DNA of 45,972 nt from Betaproteobacteria bacterium (GTDB lineage Bacteria; Pseudomonadota; Gammaproteobacteria; Burkholderiales; Casimicrobiaceae): assembly GCA_005882995.1 (NCBI GenBank), contig VBCY01000420.1, forward strand, positions 1 through 45,972. Direction: 5' to 3'. The translations under genes and the position numbers were made by a program. Shown piece by piece: positions 1 through 8,561 of this stretch (its first letter is position 1; each line of letters opens with the position of its first letter). The notes below the pieces were generated by a model. That model saw nothing but the letters and a program-made list of their open reading frames with translations, searched no databases and had not been told where the DNA came from.

Positions 1-658
1 GTCCTGCCACAGCGCCCACCTTGGCGCCGGTCGCGTACGAGCCGGTAAAAAAGACGCCGTCGACATTCTGGCGCAGCAGCGCCGCTCCCGCGGCGCCGCC
101 GCCGATGACCGGGATCAACACGTCCTTCGGGATTCCCGCCTCGGCAAACATTTCGGCAATGTGCATCCCGGTGAGCGTCGCGTGTTCCGATGGTTTGTAA
201 AGCACCGCATTCCCCGAAATGAGCGCCGGCACGAACACATTGCTGCCCACGAAGTAGGGGTAGTTCCACGCCGAGATGTTGGCAATGACGCCCAGCGGCT
301 CGTGCGAGATGCGCTCCTCCAGCTTGTGTCCGGCGTCGGCGTATACCTTTTCCTGGCGCAGCACCTGAGACGCCTCGAGAAGGAAAAAATCAATGCGCCC
401 CAGCAGCCCGTCGAGCTCGTTGCGCGACTGCTTGATCGGCTTCCCGACCTCCCGCGTGAGCGTTCTCGACAGCGTTTCGCGCATCGCCGTGATGCGCTCC
501 CGGAACGCACGAATGACGTTGAGTCGCTTCTTCAGCGGGAGCGCTGCCCATCCAGGCTGTGCGGCACGGGCGCGCAGATATTTGCTGCGTACGGCGACGG
601 GCGTGTCCTCGGCAACTTCGGCGACGACAGTGTTGTCGGCGGGATTGAGAATTTTCAC
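1..658 (-). CDS. Aldehyde dehydrogenase family protein, C-terminus beyond the window
   Basis: About 219 N-terminal residues of an NAD(P)-dependent aldehyde dehydrogenase, which oxidises an aldehyde to the acid in the cytoplasm. Visible family marks are WNYP at residues 131-134 (Asn132 is the usual oxyanion-hole residue), YKPSEH at 154-159 with the cofactor-binding Lys155, and FTGS at 204-207 of the Rossmann fold. The catalytic Cys and Glu lie outside the window. The GTG start at 658 overlaps the upstream stop as GTGA, and the protein then begins VKILNPADNTVVAEV, typical of the family start. As last visible gene of a gamma-glutamyl-amine operon it probably plays the role PuuC has in the Puu route, oxidising a gamma-glutamylated aminoaldehyde. 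The substrate is inferred from context only. Confidence 0.9.
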   Translation of the reverse strand, partial: MKILNPADNTVVAEVAEDTPVAVRSKYLRARAAQPGWAALPLKKRLNVIRAFRERITAMRETLSRTLTREVGKPIKQSRNELDGLLGRIDFFLLEASQVLRQEKVYADAGHKLEERISHEPLGVIANISAWNYPYFVGSNVFVPALISGNAVLYKPSEHATLTGMHIAEMFAEAGIPKDVLIPVIGGGAAGAALLRQNVDGVFFTGSYATGAKVGAVAG

Positions 659-1425
659 GATGGGCGCTTCGCATGAGCGAGAAAATCGTCGAGTAAGGGC
701 GTGTCGTCGATAAACGAGCGATCCCCGCCATCGTGGAATTCGGGATGCCATTGCACCCCGAACACATAGGAAGGACCCGTCCAGCGCACCGCCTCGACGA
801 CGTGATCAGGCTCTGACCACGCTTCCACGACGAGGTTGCGACCGAGATCCTTCACCGCCTGATGATGCACCGAATTAGTCTTGCTAAGCGCTCGATCACG
901 GTAGAGGCCAGCCAGCTTCGATCCGGGAACGATGGATGTTGCATGGCAATTCTCGGCGTAAATGTCCCAGTTGCGATGATTCAGCGCTCCGCGAAACTGC
1001 GTGGCCAAGTCCTGGTAGAGCGTTCCTCCGAAGGCGACGTTGATCACTTGCGCGCCGCGGCAAACCCCCAGCACCGCCTTCCGCGCATCGATGAAAGCAT
1101 TGAGCAGCGCGATTTCGTATTGGTCGCGGATGCGATCACCGTTCCATTCGGGCTTGAGTGCGCGTTCTCCGTAACTCTCCGGGGAGACGTCGGAGCCGCC
1201 CATGAGCACCAGCGCGTCGAGCTCGCGAGCGTAGTCGTCCACGCGCAGCGTGCTTGATGCGCGGCGCGTGTCGCCATCGGGAGAAGGGATCATCAGCGCC
1301 ATGGCGTCTCGCTGCATGACCCAGTGCGCCATGTTCTGCTCGATGTACTGCAGCGTCATCCCCTTGAAAATCGGACGCTGCCGATCGGCGTAAAAAAAAC
1401 ACGCGGAAATGCCGACCTTGACCAT
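655..1425 (-). CDS. Gamma-glutamyl-gamma-aminobutyrate hydrolase-like class I glutamine amidotransferase (PuuD-like)
   Basis: A 256-residue peptidase C26 / class I glutamine amidotransferase-fold hydrolase. The nucleophile elbow GVCRGAQ carries Cys122, and GVQWHPEF supplies His227 and Glu229, so the triad is complete. Family members cleave the gamma-glutamyl bond of gamma-glutamylated amino acids such as gamma-Glu-GABA, releasing glutamate. The start is the ATG at 1425, which overlaps the stop of the upstream dehydrogenase as TGATG; the frame stays open far upstream but that extension is a shadow of the dehydrogenase gene. With the ligase at the head of the operon this closes a gamma-glutamylation cycle. 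The exact amino acid released cannot be read from the sequence. Confidence 0.88.
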   Translation of the reverse strand: MVKVGISACFFYADRQRPIFKGMTLQYIEQNMAHWVMQRDAMALMIPSPDGDTRRASSTLRVDDYARELDALVLMGGSDVSPESYGERALKPEWNGDRIRDQYEIALLNAFIDARKAVLGVCRGAQVINVAFGGTLYQDLATQFRGALNHRNWDIYAENCHATSIVPGSKLAGLYRDRALSKTNSVHHQAVKDLGRNLVVEAWSEPDHVVEAVRWTGPSYVFGVQWHPEFHDGGDRSFIDDTPLLDDFLAHAKRPS

Positions 1426-2591
1426 CACATTGCTGCGGCGAAGATGCGCTCGAAATCCTCGCGCGTGCATTTGCGCGGATTGGTCTGGTGACAGCTGTCG
1501 TTGATCGCGACATCGACCAGTGCCGGAATGTCGGCCGGGGTAACTCGACGCTTTGCTTGATAGGCAGCAAGCGTAGAGGGGATCGACAGGTCCGCCTTGA
1601 GTTGCGAAAGCCAGTCGATGAACGCCTCGGCGCTGGCCTCCGGCAATGCACCCGGCACTGCGGCGCCGACGACGTGCGCCAGCTCGGCCATTTTGTCCGT
1701 CGCGGACGGCAGATTGAAGCGCATGACATGGTCGATCATGATGCCGTTGGCGAGCCCGTGGTGCAGATCGGCCACCGTCGACAGCGCATGCGCGCAGGAA
1801 TGCACCGCGCCCAGGTCCTTCTGGAAAGCAATCGCCCCCATCATCGAGCTCATCAACATGTCCGAGCGGGCCTGGAGATTGTGCGGCTCGCGCACGGCCT
1901 TGCGCAGCGATCGTGCGGCAATGCGCGCGCCTTCGAGCGCGATGCCGTCGCACAAGGGGTGATACGCCGGCGACAGATACGACTCGACGTTGTGAGTGAG
2001 TGCGTCCATGCCGGTTGCTGCAGTGATGCCGGGCGGAAGATCCAGCGTGAGCTCGGGATCGGCGAACACTGCCCTGGCGAGCAGATGAGGGGAGAAAATG
2101 ATCTTCTTGATATGCGTGCGGTCCTCCGAGATTACACTCGAGCGCCCAACTTCCGAACCGGTCCCGGCCGTTGTCGGCAGCGCAACCCAGTGCGGCAGTT
2201 CCCGCTCGATAGTACGCACTTGCGGATGGTCCCACGCATATTCGAGCACATCGCCGGGATGTGTGGCCATCAGCGCGATGGCCTTGGCGACGTCCAGCGC
2301 GGCGCCTCCGCCGAGTCCGACGATTGAATCGGCGCCATGCGCTTTGAATGTCGTGACGCCGTTTTCCACCTGGCTTTTCACCGGGTTTCCCCAGATCTCC
2401 GAGTAGACCGCGACATCGAAGCCGGAAAGACCCGCAACAACCGACTGCAGCATCGGTAATGGAGCAATGCCACGATCCGTTACGATCAAGGGACGACGCA
2501 CGCCGTGCGCTGCAAGATGCTCGGCCAGCAGACCTCGTGCGCCGGGACCGAAGTGAATGGTCGTCGGAAAGGCGAAACGGGAGAGGGTCAT
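1425..2591 (-). CDS. Iron-containing alcohol dehydrogenase
   Basis: A 388-residue group III (iron-activated) alcohol dehydrogenase. It has the nucleotide-binding GLGGGAALDVAK at about 92-103, PTTAGTGSEV at about 139-148, and likely metal ligands Asp196 and His200 (GMDALTH), His264 and His278. It should interconvert an alcohol and an aldehyde with NAD(P). The ATG at 2591 overlaps the preceding stop as ATGA. In the classical Puu pathway a flavin oxidase (PuuB) makes the aldehyde; here an alcohol dehydrogenase occupies that place, which suggests the gamma-glutamylated substrate may carry a hydroxyl group, as an amino alcohol would. That reading is inference; the family assignment is firm. Confidence 0.93.
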   Translation of the reverse strand: MTLSRFAFPTTIHFGPGARGLLAEHLAAHGVRRPLIVTDRGIAPLPMLQSVVAGLSGFDVAVYSEIWGNPVKSQVENGVTTFKAHGADSIVGLGGGAALDVAKAIALMATHPGDVLEYAWDHPQVRTIERELPHWVALPTTAGTGSEVGRSSVISEDRTHIKKIIFSPHLLARAVFADPELTLDLPPGITAATGMDALTHNVESYLSPAYHPLCDGIALEGARIAARSLRKAVREPHNLQARSDMLMSSMMGAIAFQKDLGAVHSCAHALSTVADLHHGLANGIMIDHVMRFNLPSATDKMAELAHVVGAAVPGALPEASAEAFIDWLSQLKADLSIPSTLAAYQAKRRVTPADIPALVDVAINDSCHQTNPRKCTREDFERIFAAAM

Positions 2592-4177
2592 TTGGCTTCG
2601 CGTCCTGCCAGCGGCCCTTCGCCCATCTGGACAAAGCGCAGCTCGAGAATGTCGTTCGGCCATTGCGCCGCGCTGATCTCGGGACGCATCACCCAGGTAA
2701 GCGTTCGTCGATACAGCGGGATGAGCGGCAGATCGGCGTTCATGATGCGCAGCGCGTCGCCCACCAGCTGACGGCGGTGAATGATGTCGGGATCGACGCG
2801 AATGGCATCGATGACTTGATCGAGTTTCGGATTCGAGTAGCGTCCGCCGTTGAAGGTGCCGGCCCCGTCCGGGCCGTTGCTGCGCACGATGGCGTAGAGG
2901 GTCGGCCACGGATCCGTCCCGGGCGACCAGCCGAATTCGAAAAAACTGCTCGTTGCCTGCGTAAGCTTGGGGAAGAACGTCGCCGTGGGCCACGCTTGGA
3001 ACGCCGTGCGGATCCCGACCTGAGCGAGCATTCCCGTGATGGCCTGACACACCGCCGCTCGATAGGAGGCGTTCACGCAGTCGAGCGTTACCGCGAAGCC
3101 GTTGGGATAGCCCGCCTCCTTGAGCAGCGCCCGCGCCGCCGCAGGATCGTAAGGCAGCCGGCGATCGAGCTCGGACACATAGCCGTCAAGAAGACGAGAC
3201 ACGTAGGAACCGGTCGCTGTGGCCTGGCCGCGCAGCACCTTGGCGACGATGACGTCGATGTCGATCGCCTGGTACACTGCGCGGCGCACTCGGATGTCCT
3301 TGAACGGATTTCGCCGCTTGACGTCGCTTGACTCAAGCTCGTCGCGGCTCTGATCGAATCCCAGATATTGGGTGCCGATATCGGTCATCTCTGCGAGCTT
3401 GAACCGGTGCTCCTGCTTCAGTCGCGCGATATCCTGGAACGGTGGATCGATCAGGAAGTCGATCTGGCCGGACACCAGCGCGGCAAGGCGCGTCGCGTCC
3501 GACTGAATCACGACATAGACTGCCTCGTCGACGTTGCCGCGTCTTCCCCACCAGTGCGGGTTGGCGAAGAGCACCGTGCGGGCATCCGACTCGTACGATT
3601 TGAGCTGATAGGGACCGGTGCCGTTGGTGTTACGTACGGCGTAGGTTTCCTGCTTGGCGTTGTAATTCTGTGGCTCGAGCACGCCGTGCGCCGCGCACCA
3701 CGCCTTGCTCATGATGCCAATGTAGATGAGCTTCTCCGGCAGAACGGCGTCGGGTGCAGAGAGCAGGACGTCGATGGTGAGATCGTCAACCTTGCGTGCC
3801 TCAATCACGCCGCGGAGCTGGAAAGCGCGCTGCGAGTTCTTGGCGAGCGCCCGGCCGATCGAGAACACCGCGTCGTCCGCGGTGAACGCTGCCCCATCGT
3901 GGAAGTTCACGCCCGGGCGGAGCTTGAAGCGCCAGCGCGTGGGCTCGATCTGCTGCCACGATAGCGCAAGCGACGACTCCATCGCGAAATTGCGGTCGCG
4001 AAACACCAACGACTCGTATATCTGGCTCCAGATCCGCGTCTGGTACTGAAGTGCCAGCGCGTGGGGATCCAGCGATTGCGGGTCGAAGCCGCTGGCGAAG
4101 CGCAGCGTCGCGGCACTAACCGAAACCGAGAGAGCGAGCCCCGCTATCAGCAGCAGGGCTTCACATCGTTGCCTCAT
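2588..4177 (-). CDS. ABC transporter substrate-binding protein, family 5 (peptide/amine type)
   Basis: A 529-residue periplasmic solute-binding protein of the DppA/OppA (SBP_bac_5) family. A signal peptide is visible (a charged start, then LLLIAGLALSVSVSAA). Family stretches follow: FDPQSLDPHALA near the N-terminus, LRPGVNFHDGAAFTADDAVFS, and RVRRAVYQAIDIDVIV in the second lobe. It should capture a peptide, amine or related solute and hand it to a membrane permease. No permease or ATPase of this class lies in the window, so its partners are elsewhere or beyond the left edge. The ATG at 4177 overlaps the upstream stop as ATGA. Its place between the ligase and the dehydrogenases suggests it feeds the pathway's amine substrate. 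Confidence 0.92.
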   Translation of the reverse strand: MRQRCEALLLIAGLALSVSVSAATLRFASGFDPQSLDPHALALQYQTRIWSQIYESLVFRDRNFAMESSLALSWQQIEPTRWRFKLRPGVNFHDGAAFTADDAVFSIGRALAKNSQRAFQLRGVIEARKVDDLTIDVLLSAPDAVLPEKLIYIGIMSKAWCAAHGVLEPQNYNAKQETYAVRNTNGTGPYQLKSYESDARTVLFANPHWWGRRGNVDEAVYVVIQSDATRLAALVSGQIDFLIDPPFQDIARLKQEHRFKLAEMTDIGTQYLGFDQSRDELESSDVKRRNPFKDIRVRRAVYQAIDIDVIVAKVLRGQATATGSYVSRLLDGYVSELDRRLPYDPAAARALLKEAGYPNGFAVTLDCVNASYRAAVCQAITGMLAQVGIRTAFQAWPTATFFPKLTQATSSFFEFGWSPGTDPWPTLYAIVRSNGPDGAGTFNGGRYSNPKLDQVIDAIRVDPDIIHRRQLVGDALRIMNADLPLIPLYRRTLTWVMRPEISAAQWPNDILELRFVQMGEGPLAGREAK

Positions 4178-5547
4178 ATGATCTCGAAGTAGCGCTTGAG
4201 CTCCCAATCGGTCACCGCGTCGAGCCACTGGCGCCATTCCCATTCCCGCGTTGCCGCGAAGTGATCGACGAAGCCGTCGCCGAACCAGTCCCGTGCAAGC
4301 CGTGATTCGCGGAAGGCGCGCGTGGTCTCGATCAGGGTGCGCGGTGCGCGGGGCACGTCCTCCCCGCCGACGTTGGTGCCCGCTATCGGCTTGGTAGTGA
4401 GCTTCAGATTTTTTTCGATGCCATGAAGCCCCGCGGCGATGCAAGCGGCGGTACCGAGGTAGGGATTCATGTCCGCACCCGGGCAGCGCGTCTCCAGTCG
4501 CGTCGACTTCGGGCTCGAAGCGATCACTCTGAAGCTGGCGGTGCGATTGTCCAGGCCCCACGTTGGTTTGACCGGCGCCCAGAAGCCGTCGACCAGGCGC
4601 TTGTAGCTGTTGACCGTCGGCCAGAACATCGGCGCAAACTCCATGAGACAGGCGAGCTGGCCTGCCAGGTAGCTCTCGAAGAGCTTGCTCATGCCATGCT
4701 TCGACGCCGCGTCGTGAAAAAGATTGTTCTTGCCATCGGAGAGCGACTGGTGAATGTGCCCGGAGCAGCCGGGATACTGCGCGCTCCACTTGGCCATGAA
4801 GCTCGGCATGATGCCGAAGCGAGCCCCGATCTCCTTCGCGCCGGTCTTGAACAGGATTGCGCGATCGGCGGCCTCCAGCGCTTCGGAAAACAGAATCGCT
4901 GCTTCGTACACGCCCGGACCGGTTTCGGTATGCAGGCCTTCGATCGGCACGCCGAACGCCGCCATTTCGACCATCAGCGCCTTGAAGAACTCGCGGTTCT
5001 GGTTGGCGCGAAGCAGCGAATAGCCGAACATCCCGGGCGTGATCGGCTGCGGACGCACGTAGCCCTTTTCCGACCAGGATTGCGGCGTCTCGGCAAAGTT
5101 GAACCATTCGAATTCTTCGCCACACATCAGCTGTACGCCCAACTTCTCTGCACGCCTGAGCACGCGCTTGAGCGTCTGTCGCGGGCAAATGGGATGCGGG
5201 ACTTCGTTGCCATTTTCCTGGGTCACGAACTCTCCCAAGAAGAACGGCACGTTGTCATCCCATGGCACGTTACGGTGGGTGCCGAGATCGATCCTGGCGA
5301 GCGCGTCAGGAAATCCTTTGTGCCAGCCGGTCAATGTCGTGTTGTCGTAGCACTGGTCGTTCATGTCCCAGCCAAAGACAACGTCGCAGAATCCGAAACC
5401 GCCTTCTGCCGCCGAGAAGAACTTGTCCTTGTGCAGGTACTTGCCGCGCAGCACGCCGTCGATGTCAGAAACGGCCACCTTGACGCGCTCTCCGGGTCCC
5501 TCGCGAACCGTGTCGAGCACCTTCTTGGCGGCGATGTTTTGCGGCAT
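4174..5547 (-). CDS. Glutamine-synthetase-family gamma-glutamyl-amine ligase
   Basis: A 457-residue member of the glutamine synthetase superfamily. ETGPGVYEAA (208-217), SGHIHQSL (262-269) and RLETRCPGADMNPYL (350-364) match the glutamate-, ATP- and metal-binding motifs. The C-terminus lacks a recognisable adenylylation-site loop of housekeeping GlnA. Length and style fit PuuA/GlnA4-type enzymes, which join glutamate to a polyamine, ethanolamine or other amine using ATP. It heads a minus-strand operon with a strong ribosome site (GGAGGGGAGC just before the ATG). The downstream gamma-glutamyl hydrolase, alcohol dehydrogenase and aldehyde dehydrogenase argue strongly for gamma-glutamyl-amine formation rather than ammonia assimilation. 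Which amine is used is unknown. Confidence 0.9.
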   Translation of the reverse strand: MPQNIAAKKVLDTVREGPGERVKVAVSDIDGVLRGKYLHKDKFFSAAEGGFGFCDVVFGWDMNDQCYDNTTLTGWHKGFPDALARIDLGTHRNVPWDDNVPFFLGEFVTQENGNEVPHPICPRQTLKRVLRRAEKLGVQLMCGEEFEWFNFAETPQSWSEKGYVRPQPITPGMFGYSLLRANQNREFFKALMVEMAAFGVPIEGLHTETGPGVYEAAILFSEALEAADRAILFKTGAKEIGARFGIMPSFMAKWSAQYPGCSGHIHQSLSDGKNNLFHDAASKHGMSKLFESYLAGQLACLMEFAPMFWPTVNSYKRLVDGFWAPVKPTWGLDNRTASFRVIASSPKSTRLETRCPGADMNPYLGTAACIAAGLHGIEKNLKLTTKPIAGTNVGGEDVPRAPRTLIETTRAFRESRLARDWFGDGFVDHFAATREWEWRQWLDAVTDWELKRYFEII

Positions 5548-5662
5548 GCTCCCCTCCAGTGATTGGGCCGGTGCGCGAATGTGGTTGGCTGCGGTCAGCG
5601 ACGATTGTAACCCGGTTGCGCTACCTTAAGTCCGTCGGGATCGTCGATGGCACAATGCTGCA
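5548..5662. promoter_or_regulatory. Divergent promoter region between the ligase operon and the EamA gene
   Basis: This 115-base gap separates divergent genes and must hold the promoter of the gamma-glutamylation operon. On the minus strand a TACAAT box (plus-strand ATTGTA at 5604-5609) could be a -10 element; no convincing -35 lies at the expected distance. I see no clear operator palindrome. Confidence 0.3.
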
Positions 5663-6538
5663 ATGGACGAATGTCCAACCGTCGCGTCGCAGCGCACATC
5701 GCGAGCGCATGCACTCGCATCGCTGCATTTAGCGGTCCTCCTGTTCGGCTTTGCGGGACTGTTCGGCAAATGGATCACGCTCCCGCCGTCGACGATCGTG
5801 TTTGGCCGCACCTCCATCGCGGCAATCGCGCTCGGAGCGCTTCTCGCGTTGCGTCGAGCGCCGCGCCATGGCTTTGACTGGCGATTCGCGCTCAACGGGG
5901 CCTTGCTTGCGATTCACTGGCTCGCGTTCTTTCAGGCCGTCCAGAGCGCGAGCGTGGCCATCGGGTTGCTGGGCTATGCGAGTTTTCCCTTGTTCGTCGT
6001 TGTCTTGGAAGCGTTGTTCAGGCGACGACGAACCACGCCGGGAGAATGGATTTCTGCCGCGGTGGTAGCGCTCGGGCTCGTCCTGCTCGTCCCCCAGTTC
6101 GACATCGACAATCGTATCGTCCGCGGCGTACTGTGGGGCGTTCTCTCCGGCTTCACCTTCGCGCTGCTCGCGCTGTGCAACAGCACGCTTGCCGGGCAGC
6201 GCGGCGCGACTGAGATTGCCTTCTGGCAAAACGCCTGCGCAGCGGTCTGTCTGCTACCCGCGTTAGCGCTGGGACTTGCGCTTCCGAGCGGAACGGAGCT
6301 GCTCGGTTTGGTCGTTCTGGGCTTGCTTTGCACTGCCGTCGCACACACATGCTTCATCGGCAGTCTGCGCACGGTATCGGCGCACACGGCGAGCATCGTG
6401 GCGGCGCTCGAGCCGGTCTATGGGATCGCTCTCGCGGCGCTCTTGCTCGGCGAGCTTCCCGATGCAAGAACCCTCGGCGGCGCCGCAATGATTGTCAGTG
6501 CAACGCTTTGGACCAGTTCGCGAGTACGCGATAGATAG
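5663..6538 (+). CDS. EamA/DMT-family membrane transporter
   Basis: A 291-residue, very hydrophobic protein with about ten predicted membrane helices arranged as two EamA repeats, characteristic of drug/metabolite transporters (RhaT/YdcZ-like). The first repeat includes LHLAVLLFGFAGLFGKW and the second ends with ALEPVYGIALAALLLGELP followed by GGAAMIVSATLW, the usual EamA signature. Such proteins usually export or exchange small metabolites in the inner membrane. The ATG at 5663 is the first in-frame one; ATGs at 5647 and 5655 are out of frame. No strong ribosome site is visible. It diverges from the ligase operon and could export an amine or amino acid, but the substrate cannot be deduced. 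Confidence 0.88.
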   Translation: MDECPTVASQRTSRAHALASLHLAVLLFGFAGLFGKWITLPPSTIVFGRTSIAAIALGALLALRRAPRHGFDWRFALNGALLAIHWLAFFQAVQSASVAIGLLGYASFPLFVVVLEALFRRRRTTPGEWISAAVVALGLVLLVPQFDIDNRIVRGVLWGVLSGFTFALLALCNSTLAGQRGATEIAFWQNACAAVCLLPALALGLALPSGTELLGLVVLGLLCTAVAHTCFIGSLRTVSAHTASIVAALEPVYGIALAALLLGELPDARTLGGAAMIVSATLWTSSRVRDR

Positions 6539-6655
6539 CGCTCGCGGGCCTGCTTGTGTAGCATCGCGTGCTGCACGCACGCAAACAGGACGCAACGTGG
6601 CGCATCAAGAAGATGAAGGACGCTCCGGCGGTCACAGCGCGCGCAAGGTCGCGCC

Positions 6656-7168
6656 GTGATCGTCTTGCTCATGGGCGTTGCGGCCAGCGGCAAGACGACG
6701 ATCGGCCACGCGCTTGCTCAGGAGCTCGGCTGGGAATTCATCGAGGGCGATCGATTCCATCCGCCAGAGAACATCGCAAAGATGACCCGAGGTATTGCCC
6801 TGACCGACAATGATCGCTGGCCGTGGCTTGACCGGATCGTGGCTCAGCTGCGCGTGCGGGCGCGGCAGGGACGCGACGCGGTGCTGGCGTGTTCGGCATT
6901 GAAGCAGGCCTACCGCGACCGACTGGCGCAGATCAGCCAGGGCGCCCGCGGCGAGACAGCTCAATTGCGCATCGTGTTCCTGAAGGGCGATGCCGCGACC
7001 ATCGAGCACAGGCTCGCTAAGCGCAGCGGCCACTTCATGCCACCTTCGCTGCTGGCGAGTCAGTTCGCGACGCTGGAAGAACCGCGTGACGCGCTGGTCA
7101 TCGACATTCGCCAGTCTGTCGCGGTGCAAGTGGCGCAGATCGCCGCCAGCCTTCGCTCAACGGCATGA
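6656..7168 (+). CDS. gntK: Gluconokinase (GntK type)
   Basis: A 170-residue P-loop kinase. The Walker A motif GVAASGKTT lies at residues 7-15, followed by the GntK hallmarks EGDRFHPPENIAKM and LTDNDRWPWL and by ACSALKQAYRDRL. The enzyme phosphorylates D-gluconate to 6-phosphogluconate with ATP, feeding the Entner-Doudoroff or pentose phosphate route. Translation starts at GTG 6656; no in-frame ATG exists upstream and the next internal ATG would remove the strand before the P-loop. The gene is coupled to metC through ATGA. No gluconate transporter or Entner-Doudoroff gene is nearby, so the pairing with metC looks like shared transcription rather than a shared pathway. Confidence 0.93.
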   Translation: MIVLLMGVAASGKTTIGHALAQELGWEFIEGDRFHPPENIAKMTRGIALTDNDRWPWLDRIVAQLRVRARQGRDAVLACSALKQAYRDRLAQISQGARGETAQLRIVFLKGDAATIEHRLAKRSGHFMPPSLLASQFATLEEPRDALVIDIRQSVAVQVAQIAASLRSTA

Positions 7169-8343
7169 ACGACAAACCTGACATCAAACCGGCGACGGCG
7201 GTCGCGCACCTCGGCCGCGATCCACACAAGCACATCGGTGCCGTCAACACGCCGGTCTATCGTGCGACCACCATTCTTTTCGACACGGTCGCCGATCTCG
7301 AGGCGGCGGAACGCGGCCAATATCCTGGCCTGACCTATGGGCTCCATGGATTGCCGACGGTTGTCGACCTGCAATCGGCGTACGCGAAGCTCGAAGGCGC
7401 GCACGCGGCCCTGGCCGTTCCCTCCGGATTGGCCGCGATCACACTGGCGCTGATCGGCACCGCGCGCGCAGGCGACCACGTGCTGGTGACCGATTCGGCT
7501 TACGGACCGACGCGACGTTTTTGCGAAAACCAACTCAGGCGCCTGGGCGTGGATGTTAGCTACTACGATCCGTGTTCGGTTGCGGGCGTCGAACGGGAGA
7601 TGAAGGCGAACACCCGGGTCGTGTTCGCCGAGTCACCAGGTTCGCTTTCGTTCGAAGTGCAGGACATTCCGGCGATCGCCGAGGTCGCACATCGCCACGG
7701 CGCGCTCTTGCTCATGGACAACACCTGGGCGACGCCTTTGGGCTTCCCGGCTTTCGCCCGCGGCGTCGACGTGTCGATTCACGCGGGGACGAAATATCTT
7801 GGAGGCCATTCAGACGTGCTGGTGGGTCTCATCGGCTGCAGCGAAGCAACTTTTCCGCGGCTCCATCGACTGTGGACCGACATGGGCGTGGCGGCATCCA
7901 GCGACGACTGCTTTCTCGCCCTGCGCGGCTTGCGCACGCTCTCCGTTCGCCTCCAGCGGCACACCGAAAGCGCACTCGCGATCGCAGTTTGGCTTAAGCA
8001 GCAGCCGGAAGTCGATGAGGTGATCTTTCCCGCGCTGCCGGGCGCGCGTGGCCACGCGCTATGGCAACGCGACTTCACCGGTGCTTGCGGCCTCTTTGGC
8101 GTGGTCCTGAAGCCTGCTGCCAAGTTCCGCGTCGATGCGATGCTCGATGGGATGCGACTGTTCAGGATGGGATTCAGCTGGGGAGGCTTCGAGAGCTTGA
8201 TTCTTCCCGTGCATCCTGAAAGAAGCCGGACGGTGACGCGGTGGAACGCGGCGGCACCGTATCTGCGATTGCATGTCGGACTCGAGGATTGTGGCGATCT
8301 GATCGCCGATCTGAGCGAAGGGCTCGTGCGGCTGCGCGGCTAG
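7165..8343 (+). CDS. metC: Cystathionine beta-lyase (MetC-type PLP enzyme)
   Basis: A 392-residue Cys/Met-metabolism PLP-dependent enzyme. The PLP-binding lysine is Lys210 in HAGTKYLGGHSDVLVG, and MDNTWATP and YGPTRRFCENQL are typical of MetC. It cleaves cystathionine to homocysteine, pyruvate and ammonia in methionine synthesis; related members can act as cysteine-S-conjugate lyases. The ATG at 7165 overlaps the gluconokinase stop as ATGA. Downstream lies a hairpin-rich gap shared with the convergent livF gene. MetC is favoured over MetB or MetZ because of length and the HAGTKYLGGHSD context, but the sub-family call is made by eye. Confidence 0.88.
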   Translation: MNDKPDIKPATAVAHLGRDPHKHIGAVNTPVYRATTILFDTVADLEAAERGQYPGLTYGLHGLPTVVDLQSAYAKLEGAHAALAVPSGLAAITLALIGTARAGDHVLVTDSAYGPTRRFCENQLRRLGVDVSYYDPCSVAGVEREMKANTRVVFAESPGSLSFEVQDIPAIAEVAHRHGALLLMDNTWATPLGFPAFARGVDVSIHAGTKYLGGHSDVLVGLIGCSEATFPRLHRLWTDMGVAASSDDCFLALRGLRTLSVRLQRHTESALAIAVWLKQQPEVDEVIFPALPGARGHALWQRDFTGACGLFGVVLKPAAKFRVDAMLDGMRLFRMGFSWGGFESLILPVHPERSRTVTRWNAAAPYLRLHVGLEDCGDLIADLSEGLVRLRG

Positions 8344-8366
8344 CGACGCGAGAGGCCGGCGAGGGC

Positions 8367-8448
8367 CCCCATGCGAAGCATGGGGATCGACGGGGAATTG
8401 CGATGTGGCCGCGCGAGCCCGCGGCGAGGGACCCGCGCGGAGCGCGGG
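8367..8448. repeat. Paired triloop hairpins in the metC/livF convergent gap
   Basis: Two perfect hairpins lie in the 218-base gap between convergent metC and livF. The first, CCCCATGCGAAGCATGGGG at 8367-8385, has an 8-bp stem and a GAA loop. The second, CCCGCGCGGAGCGCGGG at 8432-8448, has a 7-bp stem and a GGA loop. GCGAAGC-type minihairpins are known to be very stable and recur in REP-like extragenic elements. They could also act as a shared terminator, although no U-tract follows either. The rest of the gap is GC-rich and I see no gene in it. Confidence 0.6.
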
Positions 8449-8561
8449 ATCGCGCGTGGCGAGTCGCGAGCAGGAGGCCGACACTTATCGAGATCGGTTC
8501 TCGTACAAGGAGGCCGACGGCGCGGCGGCCGACGCTTAAGCGAGGCGTGGATCGTTGACGG

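Noticed and set aside
1426-2634. Upstream in-frame extension of the gamma-glutamyl hydrolase to 659 residues
   Set aside because: The extension is an Arg-rich shadow of the alcohol dehydrogenase gene on the same strand; the coupled ATG at 1425 gives the normal family length.
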